The translations under genes were made by a program, and so were the position numbers. Of a stretch of 64,000 nt of DNA, positions 11,717-23,700 are shown one piece after another. This DNA is from Lates calcarifer (Eukaryota; Chordata; Actinopteri; Centropomidae). How positions within the stretch are numbered: position 1 is the stretch's first letter; the number at the start of each line of letters is the position of its first letter. The notes beneath the pieces are model-generated. The model searched no databases and was not told where the DNA came from. It saw only the letters and a list, made by a program, of their open reading frames with translations. The stretch covers positions 259,568 to 323,567 of the forward strand of contig NC_066836.1 in NCBI RefSeq assembly GCF_001640805.2, given 5' to 3'.

Positions 11717-14462
11717 CTACACGCCATTGACACCTCCACAGACACACCTGTGGGGATCCTCATCATCACGGCGACAGGGGAACGCCTGGATCACCTGCGC
11801 GATGCGACGAGCCACTTCTGCGGAGCTGGCAGCGATGACTCTCCTGGACATCATGTCGAATTCTGAGCCTGAGGACACACAGCAACCAATCAGAGGAGGC
11901 CAGCTACACGCAGGTCAAACGTGACATTGCATACCGACCGTCCGTATCCATGACGACGCCTCCGGCCTCCTGGACGATGATGGCGGACGCAGCGATGTCC
12001 CAGCAGTGCATCCCGATGTGATAGTAGGCATCTGCTCCACCTGTCGCCACCTGACACATGTCGACCGCTGCCGTGCCCAATGCACGAACACTGAGACAAA
12101 AACACACTATACGTTAAAAACACAACACATTAAATGTTAAACATAGGCGAGAGGAGTCAGAGATGAACAGACTGAAGGTTAATATGACTTCAGGTTTATG
12201 ATGACGTCAGCACCTGCTCTGCTGCTAAGTGCTCATGGGAGCTGCAGGTTTTAGTATTATTTCAGTTTTTTTTTCGCCTTTATTGATAGGACAGTGAGAG
12301 AGACGGGAAACAGGGAGAGAGTGGGGGAGCGACATGCGGTCGGCTATGAGGGCACCCCCGGGTTTTCGTTTCTAATGTCCTGCCCTGTAGTTTCATTTTC
12401 TTCAGTAAAGCTGCTCAGACGTTGTGTTCTAACACTGTGTCTCCATCTGGTTTAACAACGATGAAAATCTTATTTTATTTTACTCATGTTTTTATTTCCT
12501 TTGATATATAGATTATTGATTATCAGAGGGAGATGAGGGGGTGTAGCCTGTTCTTACCCATGAACAGGTAGTTTCAGGAGTCTGAAGATGTTGGAGGTCA
12601 TGGTGGACAGAGCGAGGTCATCACGCTCTGCCCCGATCTCCGTCACCACCACACACCTGCTGATGTCTGATTGGATGAGACAATCAGAATACATCCATCT
12701 TAAAACCAATACACCATGACCTCCACACCATGTTTATGATGTTACCTTCCTGTCTTGAGGCATGCAGCCGTTCTCCGTTCAGAAACGCTCCTCTTCCTCT
12801 CTGAGCATAGAAAAGTTTGTCCTCTACACAGCTGTACACAATCCCAAACTCCGTCTGACAACAACAACAACAACAACATCATTCTGTGTCCTCTGACCTC
12901 TGACCTCTGACTGACAGGGGAGTTTACCTGTTTGTTGACAGTGAAGGCGATGGAGATGGCCACAAATGGAAACCTGTGAGGAGAAACAACAGGTTCTGAT
13001 TACAGGCGTGTACAGGTGTGTTACAGGCATGTTACAGGTGTGTTACAGGTGTGTACAGGTGTGTACAGGTGTGTTACAGGTGTGTTAGAGGTGTGTTACA
13101 GGCATGTTACAGGTGTGTTACAGGTGTGTACAGGCGTGTTACAGGTGTGTACAGGCGTGTTACAGGCGTGTTACAGGTGTGTACAGGTGTGTACAGGTGT
13201 GTTACAGGTGTGTTACAGGTGTGTATAGGTGTGTTACAGGTGTGTTACAGGTGTGTTACAGGTGTGTGTGTAACCATGGTTCTATGGGCAGAACCTCTCA
13301 CCTGTGGACAAAGTTAACGGTCCCATCAATGGGGTCAATGATCCAGGTGGGAGAGTCAGTCCACTCCAGACACTCACCTGTAGCTACTGACTCCTCCCCA
13401 ATGAACCTGAGGGTTAGAGGTCAAACAGCAGAGGAGAAGGGAGAAGAAAAGACACACACAACAAAATGAGATGAAACAGAGAAAACAGATGACACTATAA
13501 AGATGTTGAGGAAAAGATGGTGTCTGTTACAGAATAGAACAGAGCAGAGTAGAACCTGTGCAGTGGGTATTTGGTCCTGATGGCAGAGATCAGGATCTTC
13601 TCAACTCTCTGATCAGTCTCCGTCACCAGATCAGCCGGAGAACTCTTCAGCTTCACTTCCTTCTGCTGCTGAAACGCCGACAGGACGATCTGACCACACA
13701 AACACAGCTTCACTTTACTCTGATATCACAAAGTAGAATCCTACTCTACTCTCTGCTCACTACAGTAGAAACACCTGTACAACACTGTACAAACACCTGG
13801 TTACAGGTAAAACACCTGAGTTTAAAGTCATCCACACTGGAAGTATCAGAAGGTATTTTTTAATTTTCTGTTAAACAACAAAACTGCAGATTTTCACATT
13901 AAAAGCCTTCCAGGAAATGTCTTGTTATATTATTGTGAAATGTCTGCAGGAAGTGTTGAGGAGTTCAGTTCAACAACAAACTGCTGCAACATCACCACAG
14001 GTAAACATATTGAGGTCACAGTGAGGTCACAGGTGACAACTGAAAACAGGAAACAAGAGTCATAACAATCTTTAGTTCCTTTCTATTTAAATTGAAACGT
14101 GTTCTCTGTGTTTTCTGTGGTGTGTATATGTGTGTGTGTCAGGTGTGTGTGTGTACCAGATCCAGCAGCTCAAACACCAAACCTCTCATTCTTCACGTTT
14201 TCAGTTTTTATCAGACCTGAACTGAACCTGACCTCAGCTCCTCTACCTGAGTGACCTCAGCTCCTGCTGAGCTGCTATTGGTCAACAGCTGTGACATTCA
14301 CACTATAAGAACAGAATCAGGATTCACACCTGAAACACCTACTGTCATTAAACAGTGACATCATCATATAAACCCTCTCTGATTGGTCAGTGGATCTCTT
14401 ACCTCACTGGCCTGTTTGGCGACAGAGATGCCAAAGTTCAGACAATCGGTCCAGTCGGCCAT
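11717..14462 (-). CDS. impa1: Inositol monophosphatase 1-like, tandem copy B
   Basis: Same enzyme family as copy A. Eight coding exons read at about 14403-14462, 13556-13689, 13302-13406, 12928-12973, 12746-12854, 12558-12666, 11935-12090 and 11717-11868. The start is [20 protein letters not shown]. The motifs [26 protein letters not shown] and HCWDIAAS are all kept, so the copy should be catalytically competent. The C-terminus is longer than in copy A ([18 protein letters not shown]). Exon order and phases mirror copy A, so this is a DNA-level tandem duplication, not a retrocopy. A candidate polyadenylation signal (TTTATT on plus) lies at 11629-11634. The intron between exons 3 and 4 holds a minisatellite. 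Confidence 0.92.
12268..12365. mobile_element. Short tRNA-like fish repeat, copy 1
   Basis: Contains CCTTTATTGATAGGACAG, AACAGGGAGAGAGTGGGGG, CGACATGCGG and CGGCTATGAGGGCACCCCCG. The same block order recurs at 21327-21446. This arrangement is familiar from abundant short fish repeats whose interior resembles a tRNA B box. Both copies here are partial. Confidence 0.6.
12999..13270. repeat. GTGTTACAGGT minisatellite
   Basis: About 25 head-to-tail copies of an 11-base unit (GTGTTACAGGT) mixed with a 10-base variant (GTGTACAGGT). It fills most of an intron of IMPA1 copy B. The long Cys/Tyr/Val open frames across it arise from the repeat. Confidence 0.95.
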
Positions 14463-15300
14463 GATGAGGAGGAGCAGGAAAATCAGAGAGAGAGACTGTC
14501 AGGGGGAGAGGAGAGAATGTCAGAGAGGAGGAGGGGAGAGGAGGAGGACGAGGAGGAGGAGGAGGAGAAGGAGGAGCTACAGAATAAATAAAGAAAAATA
14601 TGAAAATGGAAGATAAAAAGAAAAAACTAATGAAAGAGGAGAACAACTAAAAGATTTTAAAAAATGAAGAAAAGAAAAAAAGAAGAAACTGGAGAGAGAG
14701 AGAACAAGAAGAAAAGGTAGAATAAAGACAGAAGAAAAAGAAAGAAAATGAGATAAAACATGAGGAAGGAAAAGCGAGAGAGAGAGGAAGAGAAAGAGAT
14801 GAACAGATTGACAGAAAGAAGAGAGGGAGACAGAAAGACAAAAGTAGAGAACAAAGAAAAGAGATGAGGGACGACAAAAATTTAAAGAGTTTGTACCTGA
14901 AGTGAAGTTCATCTGAAGAAGAAAAACTTTCTGACTCTGAACTTTTTCTCCTTTTATACAACAAACAGCCAATCAGAGCTCAGCTCCCACCCACACTATC
15001 CTATCCAGCCAATGGCAATACAGAACCAGGCTCCTCCCCCCTCACTTCATCATCAGACACCTTCTTCCTCAGTGCTCAGGATCAAAAATCTCTGGATTTT
15101 AGAGGTCTGTTCTGAGCTGCTGCAGAGTCTCTGAGAGTCTGAGGGGCAGGAGGGGGTGAGGCAGGGTGGGAGGGGGTCAGAGGTCACCAGGTCATGAGTA
15201 AGTGGCTGCACGTGCAGTCAGCTGACTGTGAACAGACATCCTGTTCAGTCTTCTAGTTCTGCTAATTCTGTTTGTGTGTGTGTGACCTGCAGCGTGTCGT
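14463..15300. other. Purine-rich upstream region of IMPA1 copy B
   Basis: Strongly GA/AA-rich on the plus strand from about 14465 to 14880, giving spurious Phe/Ser/Leu-rich frames on the minus strand. Likely 5' UTR or promoter and intergenic sequence. The donor-like TGTACCTG near 14895 on plus may mark a 5' UTR exon. Confidence 0.5.
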
Positions 15301-15306
15301 CTATCA

Positions 15307-15415
15307 GCAGGACATCAAGACATCAGGACGTCAGGACATCAAGACATCAGGACGTCAGGACGTCAAGACATCAGGACGTCAGGACGTCAGGACATCAAGA
15401 CATCAGGACAGAGCG
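15307..15415. repeat. GACATCAAGACATCAGGACGTCAG minisatellite
   Basis: Alternating GACATCA and GACGTCA units of 9 and 8 bases over about 110 bases. GACGTCA is a CRE-like octamer core, but the repeat context makes regulatory meaning doubtful. Confidence 0.85.
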
Positions 15416-15624
15416 TTCAGCTGATACAGAATCAGTTTGTCCTTGTTGTTCGTTATCAGAACAGAAACAGAGACAGAGTCTGTTAGTAAACATCAGATTC
15501 TCTGAGGAAAAGTCAAAGCTGAAGGAGTCAACTATGACTCCCAGGGTGAGGCTGACAGACAGCCAATCACAGAGCTCAGCTGAGGCTAAACACTGAATAA
15601 CTTGCAGCTGAATCTGAGTCTCCT

Positions 15625-16010
15625 TCACTGCTTCCTCTCTTATCTCCTTCAGCAGAGACACTGGAGCTTCCTTTACCAAAGCAAAGAGAGAATGATGTCC
15701 CACAATTCCTTGCAGCAGCAGCAGTGTTTATTCAAGGATTCAAGGAGCTTTATTGTCATTCCAACACATGTGAATATGAGGTGAAACGAAATAGGATACT
15801 CTGGGCCTGGTGCAAGCCAATTTCAAAATAAACTGATGAAATCATTCCCTCTCTAAAAAATCATTTTCTCTTCTTAACAAATGTATAAAAAGGTCAAAGG
15901 TCAGAACAGGAAACTCTATGTTTCTGTCTGAATTTAATCTGGACCCGACACACAGTTCCTTTTTATCTTTATTTTAATGGTTCAACTTTCTCTCCTTATA
16001 AATCAGTGTT
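15625..16010 (+). repeat. Repeat family C, copy 1, interrupted by a LINE-tail-like insertion
   Basis: The outer parts (TCCTTCACTGCTTCCTCTCT, CTGGAGCTTCCTTTACCAAA, GATGAAATCATTCCCTCTCT, TGGTTCAACTTTCTCTCCTT) match 37880-38140. The middle, about 15728-15820, contains AGGAGCTTTATTGTCATTCC, like the 3' tail of a LINE such as the one at 49.5 kb. It was probably inserted into an older family C copy. The rest of 16010-17460 shows no gene. Confidence 0.6.
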
Positions 16011-17231
16011 GGACAGGAAGCTTTATTGAACTGCAGCCGACAGCAGTTTGTCTCTGTTCGTCTTCAACATTATAAATAAAGTTGGTTTAAAAAAACAGCT
16101 GATGTCAGTGCAGTCGTCATCAGTTCTTCACCTCATGATGTTTTCCATCGAGGTGGAGGAGAAGAAGAGAGGAGATATTTCTGACCTCAGACTCAGTGAC
16201 TTCAGTAACCATGGCAACATGTTCTGATGTCACAGACCTCTGGGCCAATAGGAGGAGAGCAGACTTTAACAGTAACTAACAAACACCACAGCCCACCTGG
16301 TCCAGTCTGTGGGAGGTAATGACATGACATCACTCTGTGACTCATCACTTACATCATACACTTTATTACATTTAGGATTTATAGAAAGAGTTTACTGCAG
16401 ATTTTAAACTGTCTGACCTCTGACCTCTGACTGGTCTGGAGGTGACATCAGAGTTGATCTGAACACAGAGCTGCAGGACTGATCCTAAAACCAGGAAGTA
16501 AGTAAGCATGTTAGCATGTTAGCTCTTCCTGTTGTCAGTGTGTTTCTGGTTAAATGTCTGAAATAAGGTCTGTGGTTTTAACACAAGCTCAAGACATTTT
16601 CAGGTTTTATTCTCCGACATAAAATGGGTCAGTAAATCCCCCACTCCTGATGTTTGAAGCTTTTACGTGTCTTAAAAAAGGCGGTTGCTAACGAGTGTCT
16701 AAATGAGACTACAGAGGTTGTCGGGGACGTTAACATGAAAACCTATCTACTCACCAGTCCACCTTTACAGCCTCGTTGTGTTTCTACTCACGCTCTTTCA
16801 AACTCTCACTAACTTTCTAAGAAGAAAGGCTTTTGTAGAAGAGCTCAGAGCTAAATGAAATGACCAGTTGGAAGCCTAGTGGTGGAGACATTGACGTCAT
16901 GTGACCGTGGTGTAGTTGGTTTATAGCCTAACATTAGCTTCTTACTTCTGGACGTTGGATTTAGGCTTCAAACATCAGAACAGTGGTGTTCATCTGTGAA
17001 GATGATCTGATCAACTAAACCTGAATCAGAAACTTTAGCTGCTCACTGTTTATTTTCTGTGGAGGAACCAGGCTGAAGCTAACTTCACGGTCAGAGCAGA
17101 AAGTTTCTGTTTGTGGAACAGAACAAAGCTCCTGAATTAAACTTTATCAAACTGAAAAACAAACGGTCACTGTCTATCAGTGATGACACGTACAGTGACA
17201 TGATCACCACCAACACAGCAGACAGCAGTTT

Positions 17232-17287
17232 TATCTCTCTCTCTGACACACACACACGTGTGTGTGTGTGTGTCAGAGAGAGTGAGA
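17232..17287. repeat. Near-perfect palindrome of CT, CA, GT and GA runs
   Basis: The order (CT)n GACACACACACACG TGTGTGTGTGTGTC (AG)n reads the same on both strands, centred near 17258. It lies in intergenic sequence between IMPA1 copy B and RIOK1. Confidence 0.8.
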
Positions 17288-17476
17288 GCTGTTGGTGTGA
17301 ATATGGAAACACATGAATGTCCAGTCACCTGTAGCACTGACACTGACAGTGAAGGTAAAGGTAATCTCACCTGGATGCGATGAGTCAGTTAAAACAGCTG
17401 ATGTCCATGTCTTCAGACTCTGTTAGTAACGACCACGAAAAAAGAAAGGACGATGAAAACATGTTGGATTAAAACG

Positions 17477-17482
17477 TTTATT
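17477..17482 (-). terminator. Candidate polyadenylation signal of RIOK1
   Basis: AATAAA on the minus strand, about 220 bases beyond the RIOK1 stop codon. Confidence 0.5.
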
Positions 17483-17703
17483 AATCGTGATGATGTCACC
17501 GGTTTAAACCAATCAGACGCAGCTGCTGAAGCTTCTCCTGGAGCTTTCAACCACATCTCTTGGTCCTTAAACTGCAGGAAAACTGGTCTAAGTGGATATT
17601 GATGAGGCAGATCTGAGCTGTGATTGGCTGCTGGATGATGGCTGATGTTTCTGGGGGATCAATATAGTCACGACACAGGAAGTCCATGCTGACAAACAGG
17701 AAG

Positions 17704-20700
17704 TCATCTGCCTTTCTTCATCTTGGCCACCTTCTCCTTCCTCTTCTTCACGTGCTTTGGTACTTTACTCTTTCTTTTTTCTCTCTGAGCTTCTTTCACC
17801 ATCTTCTTCTTTTCCTGAAACAGACAAACCTTTATTTGACACAACTCAGCCTCAGAGCTGCACAGCTTCAAAGATTCAAAGATACAGTGAGAGTCAAACA
17901 CCTTTCTGTCCATCGGGGTCTCCTCGCTCTGCTCCTGCTGACCTGTGTCGTTGTCGTCGTCGTCGTCCTCCTCCTCCTCCTCCTCCGACGAGCTCTCATC
18001 CTCCAGGAGAGCAGGAACCTGAGGAGGCAACAAGGAACCTCCATCAGGCTACGCTAAGCTAAGATATGCTAGACTAACACTAGCATGAGTGTGAGGTGAC
18101 GTACCGTCTGAACTCCTGACAGATCTCTCTTCAGTCCGATCAGTGTCTGATACAGAATCTGAACAAAGAGAAACATCATCATCATCATCATCAGGTAGTG
18201 GGTCCTCTCACCTGTACAGACCTGATTTACCTGCAACACCTGAGCTCTGTTCTATGAAGCAGGATCAGTGGTTACAAAGGTAACTTCAGGTTTAACTTCA
18301 TGTTGATAGAACAAAGATGCTTTTCTCTTCACACTGTTGAAGATTTCTGCTGATTCTAAATGAACATTTCAGTCAGATGGAGCTCAGACATGAACTCTCT
18401 CCTCTCCTCTCTGCTTTGGCAGTAGAAACACTCTGACATTACTGTCACTGTTTATCTGCATCACATATTCACACTAACTCACAATAAACCACCATCACAC
18501 TAAGGAGCACAAACACTCACTCACTGAAAACACTTGATGGACTTATTTACAATAAATCCTCAGCCTGACTTTGACCACTGCTGATTATTTCTACTGTTTC
18601 TATTCTAGTCATGTGATCATATTGTTCACATTTCACCTTGTTAAATGTCATGTTAGGACGTGGCTGGAACTGAAACCACCTGCAGCTCTCAGCCTGACTT
18701 CTCAGAGAATATTAGGTTCCTTACTCATGGTTCTGACAACGCTCCACCTCTTTACCATGAACCATCAGGAAATCCTGGGTCGACTGAACCCGGTGATAAC
18801 CAGCTGATAACCAGGTGATAGCCAGTGTCTGACGCTCAATCACTCTGTGGTTGTTAGGTTTACTGAAGCCAGATAAAGATCCTGGATCAGTTCAACCTGC
18901 TTCATGGAACAGAGCTCCGGTCTCTGGACTCTGATTAAACAGGTAACTTTCTCCAGGTCAGGTCATTGTTAATTAACCTCTTCCTGTCTGAACTATCTCA
19001 ATAAAACTTTACTAACAACAAGGTGATCACAAAATTGTCTTTTGTATTTCCATCTGTTTCTACTGTCTCTACTGTCCTTCACGTTCAGGTGTTTCTTACG
19101 TTGTCCTCATGTCCAGAGATCGCCGACTCTTCCTCTTTCGTCCTCATCAGGTCAATATCTCGCTCATAGTGACTCACTTCCGTCAGAGTTCGGGGGATGT
19201 AGGCCTTTTTAAACACCTGGGGGGGGTCAAAGGTCAGACAGACTCAGACTCACTCAGAGTGGCAGTCATTACTGTAACCACCTCAACATGTCTGTGTTGG
19301 TCACCTCCTCGTCCACTCGGTCCTGATCTGATCGCTGCTCTGACGTCCGCTCAGCTGCGATCACCATCGCCTGAATGACCAACCACACACACACACAGAT
19401 AAACAAATAAACAAACAAATAAATAAACAGATAAACAATTCCTGTCTTTTTACTGTAATGTCTTCTTTCTGTCTACTTTGTTCTTGTCTGTGTTTATATC
19501 TTGTTTATGTTTTCTGAGGATGTTTTTGTAAATAAAGTTGTGTGCCAGCAGGAAGTGTTCAGACCTTCTCCAGGTATTGATCGATGTTGTGGCAGGTGAT
19601 TGACGGGTCTGTGATGAAGTCAAACAGCTCTCTGACTGTCATCACTGCAACACCGTGTTTCACAAAGAACTCTGGGAAATAAAAATACAGAATCAGCTGA
19701 CGTCAGTCAGGCAGCAGAGGGTTTATTCAGTTAAACCATAGAAACTTTGTGCAGTGTCACCGTTGACGTTGCTGCAGTCTTTCCTGAGGAACTCGAGAGC
19801 ATGAGGATGATCGTGCTCCACCGACTGTGACACGTCGATGATGTAAGCATCTCCATTATGATACCTGTGGACAGGTGAAACGCAACAGACTCACTACTGG
19901 CCTTAAATGTTATTCAGATGACACCAGTTTTCTTTCCTCACATATTAAAGGAGCAGTCCAACATTTAGCTCGAGTCAGCTGAATTTATTCCACAGAATCA
20001 GAACAAAGATGAGACCAATGACCCAATAATGAGTTCAGACTTCAGACTGTTGGTCAACAAACGTCTCATTGACACATTTCTGGTTCTGTTGTCTTTGTGC
20101 TAAGCTAGGCTAAATCAGTCTTGAACTGAGTCATTTGACAAAGGATTAACAGAGTTCTTCTGAAACGTAAAGATCCTAATTTTTAATTTTCAGAGGGTGT
20201 TTTATTTTGAAGGGGCTCTGTGTGTGGTGGGTGTGGTCTCTTACAGCATGTTGAACTCGCTGAGGTCGGCGTGGACGAGTCGAGCGTCCTGAAACATTTT
20301 CCTCATGTTCTGTAGAACCTGCAGGTAGAGTTCACGAGCCTTCGACTCTGACAACGAGGCGTTCTTCAGCAGAGGAGCCGGCCTGATTGATCAATACAGG
20401 AGAGCTGATCAATAAAAGAGAGGTCAGTATATAATTATGGCTGATCAGTCATTGTGATTTGTGTTACATGTTGTCTTTTCCGATGAAGCTCATCAGTAGA
20501 ACGTGACTCCGGAGTAGCAGAGGGTCTGGACTTGGGATTCCTGCCGTCTGCAGCCTGAAACACACACTGTCAGGTTTTACTGGGTTCTATCTGTCACTTA
20601 CACATAATTCTAGGAGGTTCTACTGGTCACTGAGATCTGGGTTCTTTCTGTCAGATCAGATTTTACTGCCTTCTATCTAACAGCCTGATGAGGTTCTGCT

Positions 20701-23700
20701 CAGTTCTACTGGGTGAACAGAAAGGTTCTCACCTGATGAGGTTCCTCATCTCCTTCTCTGCCCAAGTTCTCACCATCTTCCTGGGGTTTCCTTTACAGTA
20801 ACCATGACGGAACCTGAAGAACAAGAGAGGAACCCTGAACTCTTCTTCTTCTTCTTCTGTGGTGTTACTGACCTGAACTCTTCTTCTGTGGTGTTACTGA
20901 CCTGAACTCTCCACTGACATATTTGTCTCGGTCTTTGAACAGCAGGATCGAGGTCTTGTAGATCTTGATGGCTCTGCTCTCTCCTGCTGACGTGCTGGCG
21001 TGATATACATTCGCCTGGAAAACACATCAGACCACATTCATGTGAAGAACAAGTTCTTCTCTGTTCAGACACTGGTTCTCTCTGTGTTACCTGAGGGAAG
21101 TCACCTGTCAGAGCATAACTCCGACTCTGTGCCATTACTCCAATTACACAGTAACATCCTGAGGTCACATGACTTCCTGTTGCTTCGTTTTTGAGTGACG
21201 ACTATTGTTAGCAACTATCCCATGTATAAACAGGTTGCTAACAACGGCTAGTCTGAGAACCATTTGAATCAGTTCATGTTCACAGTTTAACATTACGTTT
21301 TTCTCAGTTAAATGTGAACGCCTTTTTTTTAAGTTAGGGAAAGAGAGTGGGGGAATGACACGCAGTAAAGATCCGGCCAGACCGGGTCAGGGCACTTAGA
21401 CCCATGTGGTATGCTCCCCAACCATTCGGCTATGGGGGCGCCCCCATGTGAACATCTTTTTAAGAATGTTCTAAAGTGTTTGTATTAAAATCTAACGTAA
21501 ACACCCGAGGTGTTCTTCAGATGGAGCAGATTTGTTTTGAAGTTCTCTAAACTCTGAAAGAGCAGCTATGAAGGCTCTGTGAGCATCCATGTTTTTCTGA
21601 CTTCTCAACTAGAACGAGGTCGACTCAGAGGTGACGTCACTCCCTGTTCTGACCTTTGACCTCTGATTTAAATGAAACGCAGCATGAGTGAGCGAGAGCT
21701 GCTCATGACCCAGGGCTAACATTAGCAAGCTAGGCTAACTAGTGTCAACCTTCTGAGTGAAACACAAACAGACCTTTGGTTCCTCTGACGTCTCAGCTGT
21801 GTCATCAGACTTTACATCGACTCAGACATAAAGAGCTTCAAATCATTGATCAATCAACAGGAAATTAATCAGAAACTATTTTGGCCACTGATCAATAAAA
21901 ACTGAAAATCCTGTGGCTTCATTTTCTCTCATGTGACAGTAAAATAAAATCATTTGGTCAAACAAATCAGTCAAACTGATCATCCCAGTTAAAACGTGTT
22001 AGAGATGATGATTGATCAATCACTTGAGGAAACGATCAGCACGTTAATTAATAATCTGAATAATGGTTACTTACAGCGCTGTTGAAGCGATATCAGCTGA
22101 TGTAACATGGGAGTTTACAGGTGAACACAGATGAGGCAAAAATCATCATCCAATCACAGTGTATTGATCAGTATGAATGTATTGATGAGTGATCTGACCT
22201 CCTTCCCAGTGCTGATGCAGCCGTTGATTTCACTGATCACTCCTCGACTCAGCATTTTAAACAGAATCATTCGAGTCCGAGGATCTAAAACCTGTAGAGG
22301 AAACAATCAATAATATTGATTATCTGCTGCTTATTGATCATTAAACAACATGAGAGAATGTTTTTATCCTGCTGTTCACTTCCTGTCAGGCCTTTTCTAA
22401 ATAAAAGCATACCTGTTCGACTGTGGCTCGATCTGATTTGTCCTTCACTCTGTACCTGCAGACAGCAGCCAATCAGAGGTTAGTCACATCAGTCACATGA
22501 CCTGAGGTAAAAACAACGTTCAGGTGAATCAGACGTACGTGTCAGCGTCTTTCTGTTTCTGCATCGTCGTGACTTTATTGATCACCGAGTCGGCGTAATT
22601 CAGTTTATCTGAAACAAATGTCAATAGCAACATTTATTGATCTTCAGTAGAAACGTTTTGAACATGTTGGTCAGTGTTTTTCTTCTTCACTAAAGGTCCA
22701 CTTACTTATTTTGGTGTTTAACAATCAGGTCACATGATCTTCATCAACAACACTGTAATGAAAACACAATCTGCTGCTGCTGATGAAGACCAGGTCATAT
22801 GACTGAAAGCTCCACAACAAGTGAGTGAGTGAACCTCTAGCAGATGAATGTTTATGTCAGTTCATCACTTCATCATGTTTTCATCCGTCACACTGTCACT
22901 GATTTTTATTATTGATCATCAGAAAACATCAGCTGATCAGTTTTAACTGACATCAGGATTTTTATTTCAATACTATCACTCAGCTCAGGACCAGGACCAG
23001 GACCAGGTCAAGGGTCCTGGTCAAAAATCAGAGACCTGTTCTATGAAGCGAGGTTACTGGTTTATCAGAGTAACTTCAGGAGTAACTTAGTGACGTCAGG
23101 TGTAACTTCCTGGTTAACCTGTACTATGAAAGGTGGATAGGTTTTACCTGAGGTCAGTTGCCATGGTAATTTACGCTGCGTCTCTAAACTGCTCCGAGCA
23201 GTTTATGTTCGTGGTTAACTCGGTGTTACCGGTGTTACTTCTACCTAAGGTCCGCCCCACAGGTGGAACAACCAGTCAGCAGAGAGAGAATGACTCTGCA
23301 GGACGGGGGCTGTCTAAAGACCATCAGTCCCCCCCACCCCCACCAAAAAAATAAATAAAAACAGTATGTAGTGGATGGTAGAGGTATGTGGATCAATAAA
23401 TGGTGTTTTTTTATGCTCCACATTTTCCATTTTCACTCTCAGTTATTTTAATTTTCTTTCTCACAGTCAAGCAGCAGAGTTTAGCATCATTAGTGCTGCA
23501 TATTATCGATTTCAATAATCCTTTAAATGGGGGGTGTTATTGTCCTGAAAGACAATATAAAGTGACAGGCTGTTGTAATTGTAGACTACAGACCAAGCAG
23601 CATTAATGATGGAAATATGAATGTGAACCACTTTATAGAAGGTTTCTGTTTGATCCAGGTTCAGTTTCCACTGAGGCTGAAATACTGTTAACATGAAGTT

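Noticed and set aside
12999..13270. CRISPR-like regular repeats
   Set aside because: Head-to-tail units without unique spacers; an ordinary eukaryotic minisatellite.
14404..14972. Phe/Ser/Leu-rich frames that look membrane-like
   Set aside because: They come from a purine-rich strand upstream of IMPA1 copy B; composition explains them.
18571..18807. 79-codon frame conserved with 5294-5533 as a real gene
   Set aside because: Both lie inside family B transposon copies; similarity reflects recent copying of the element.
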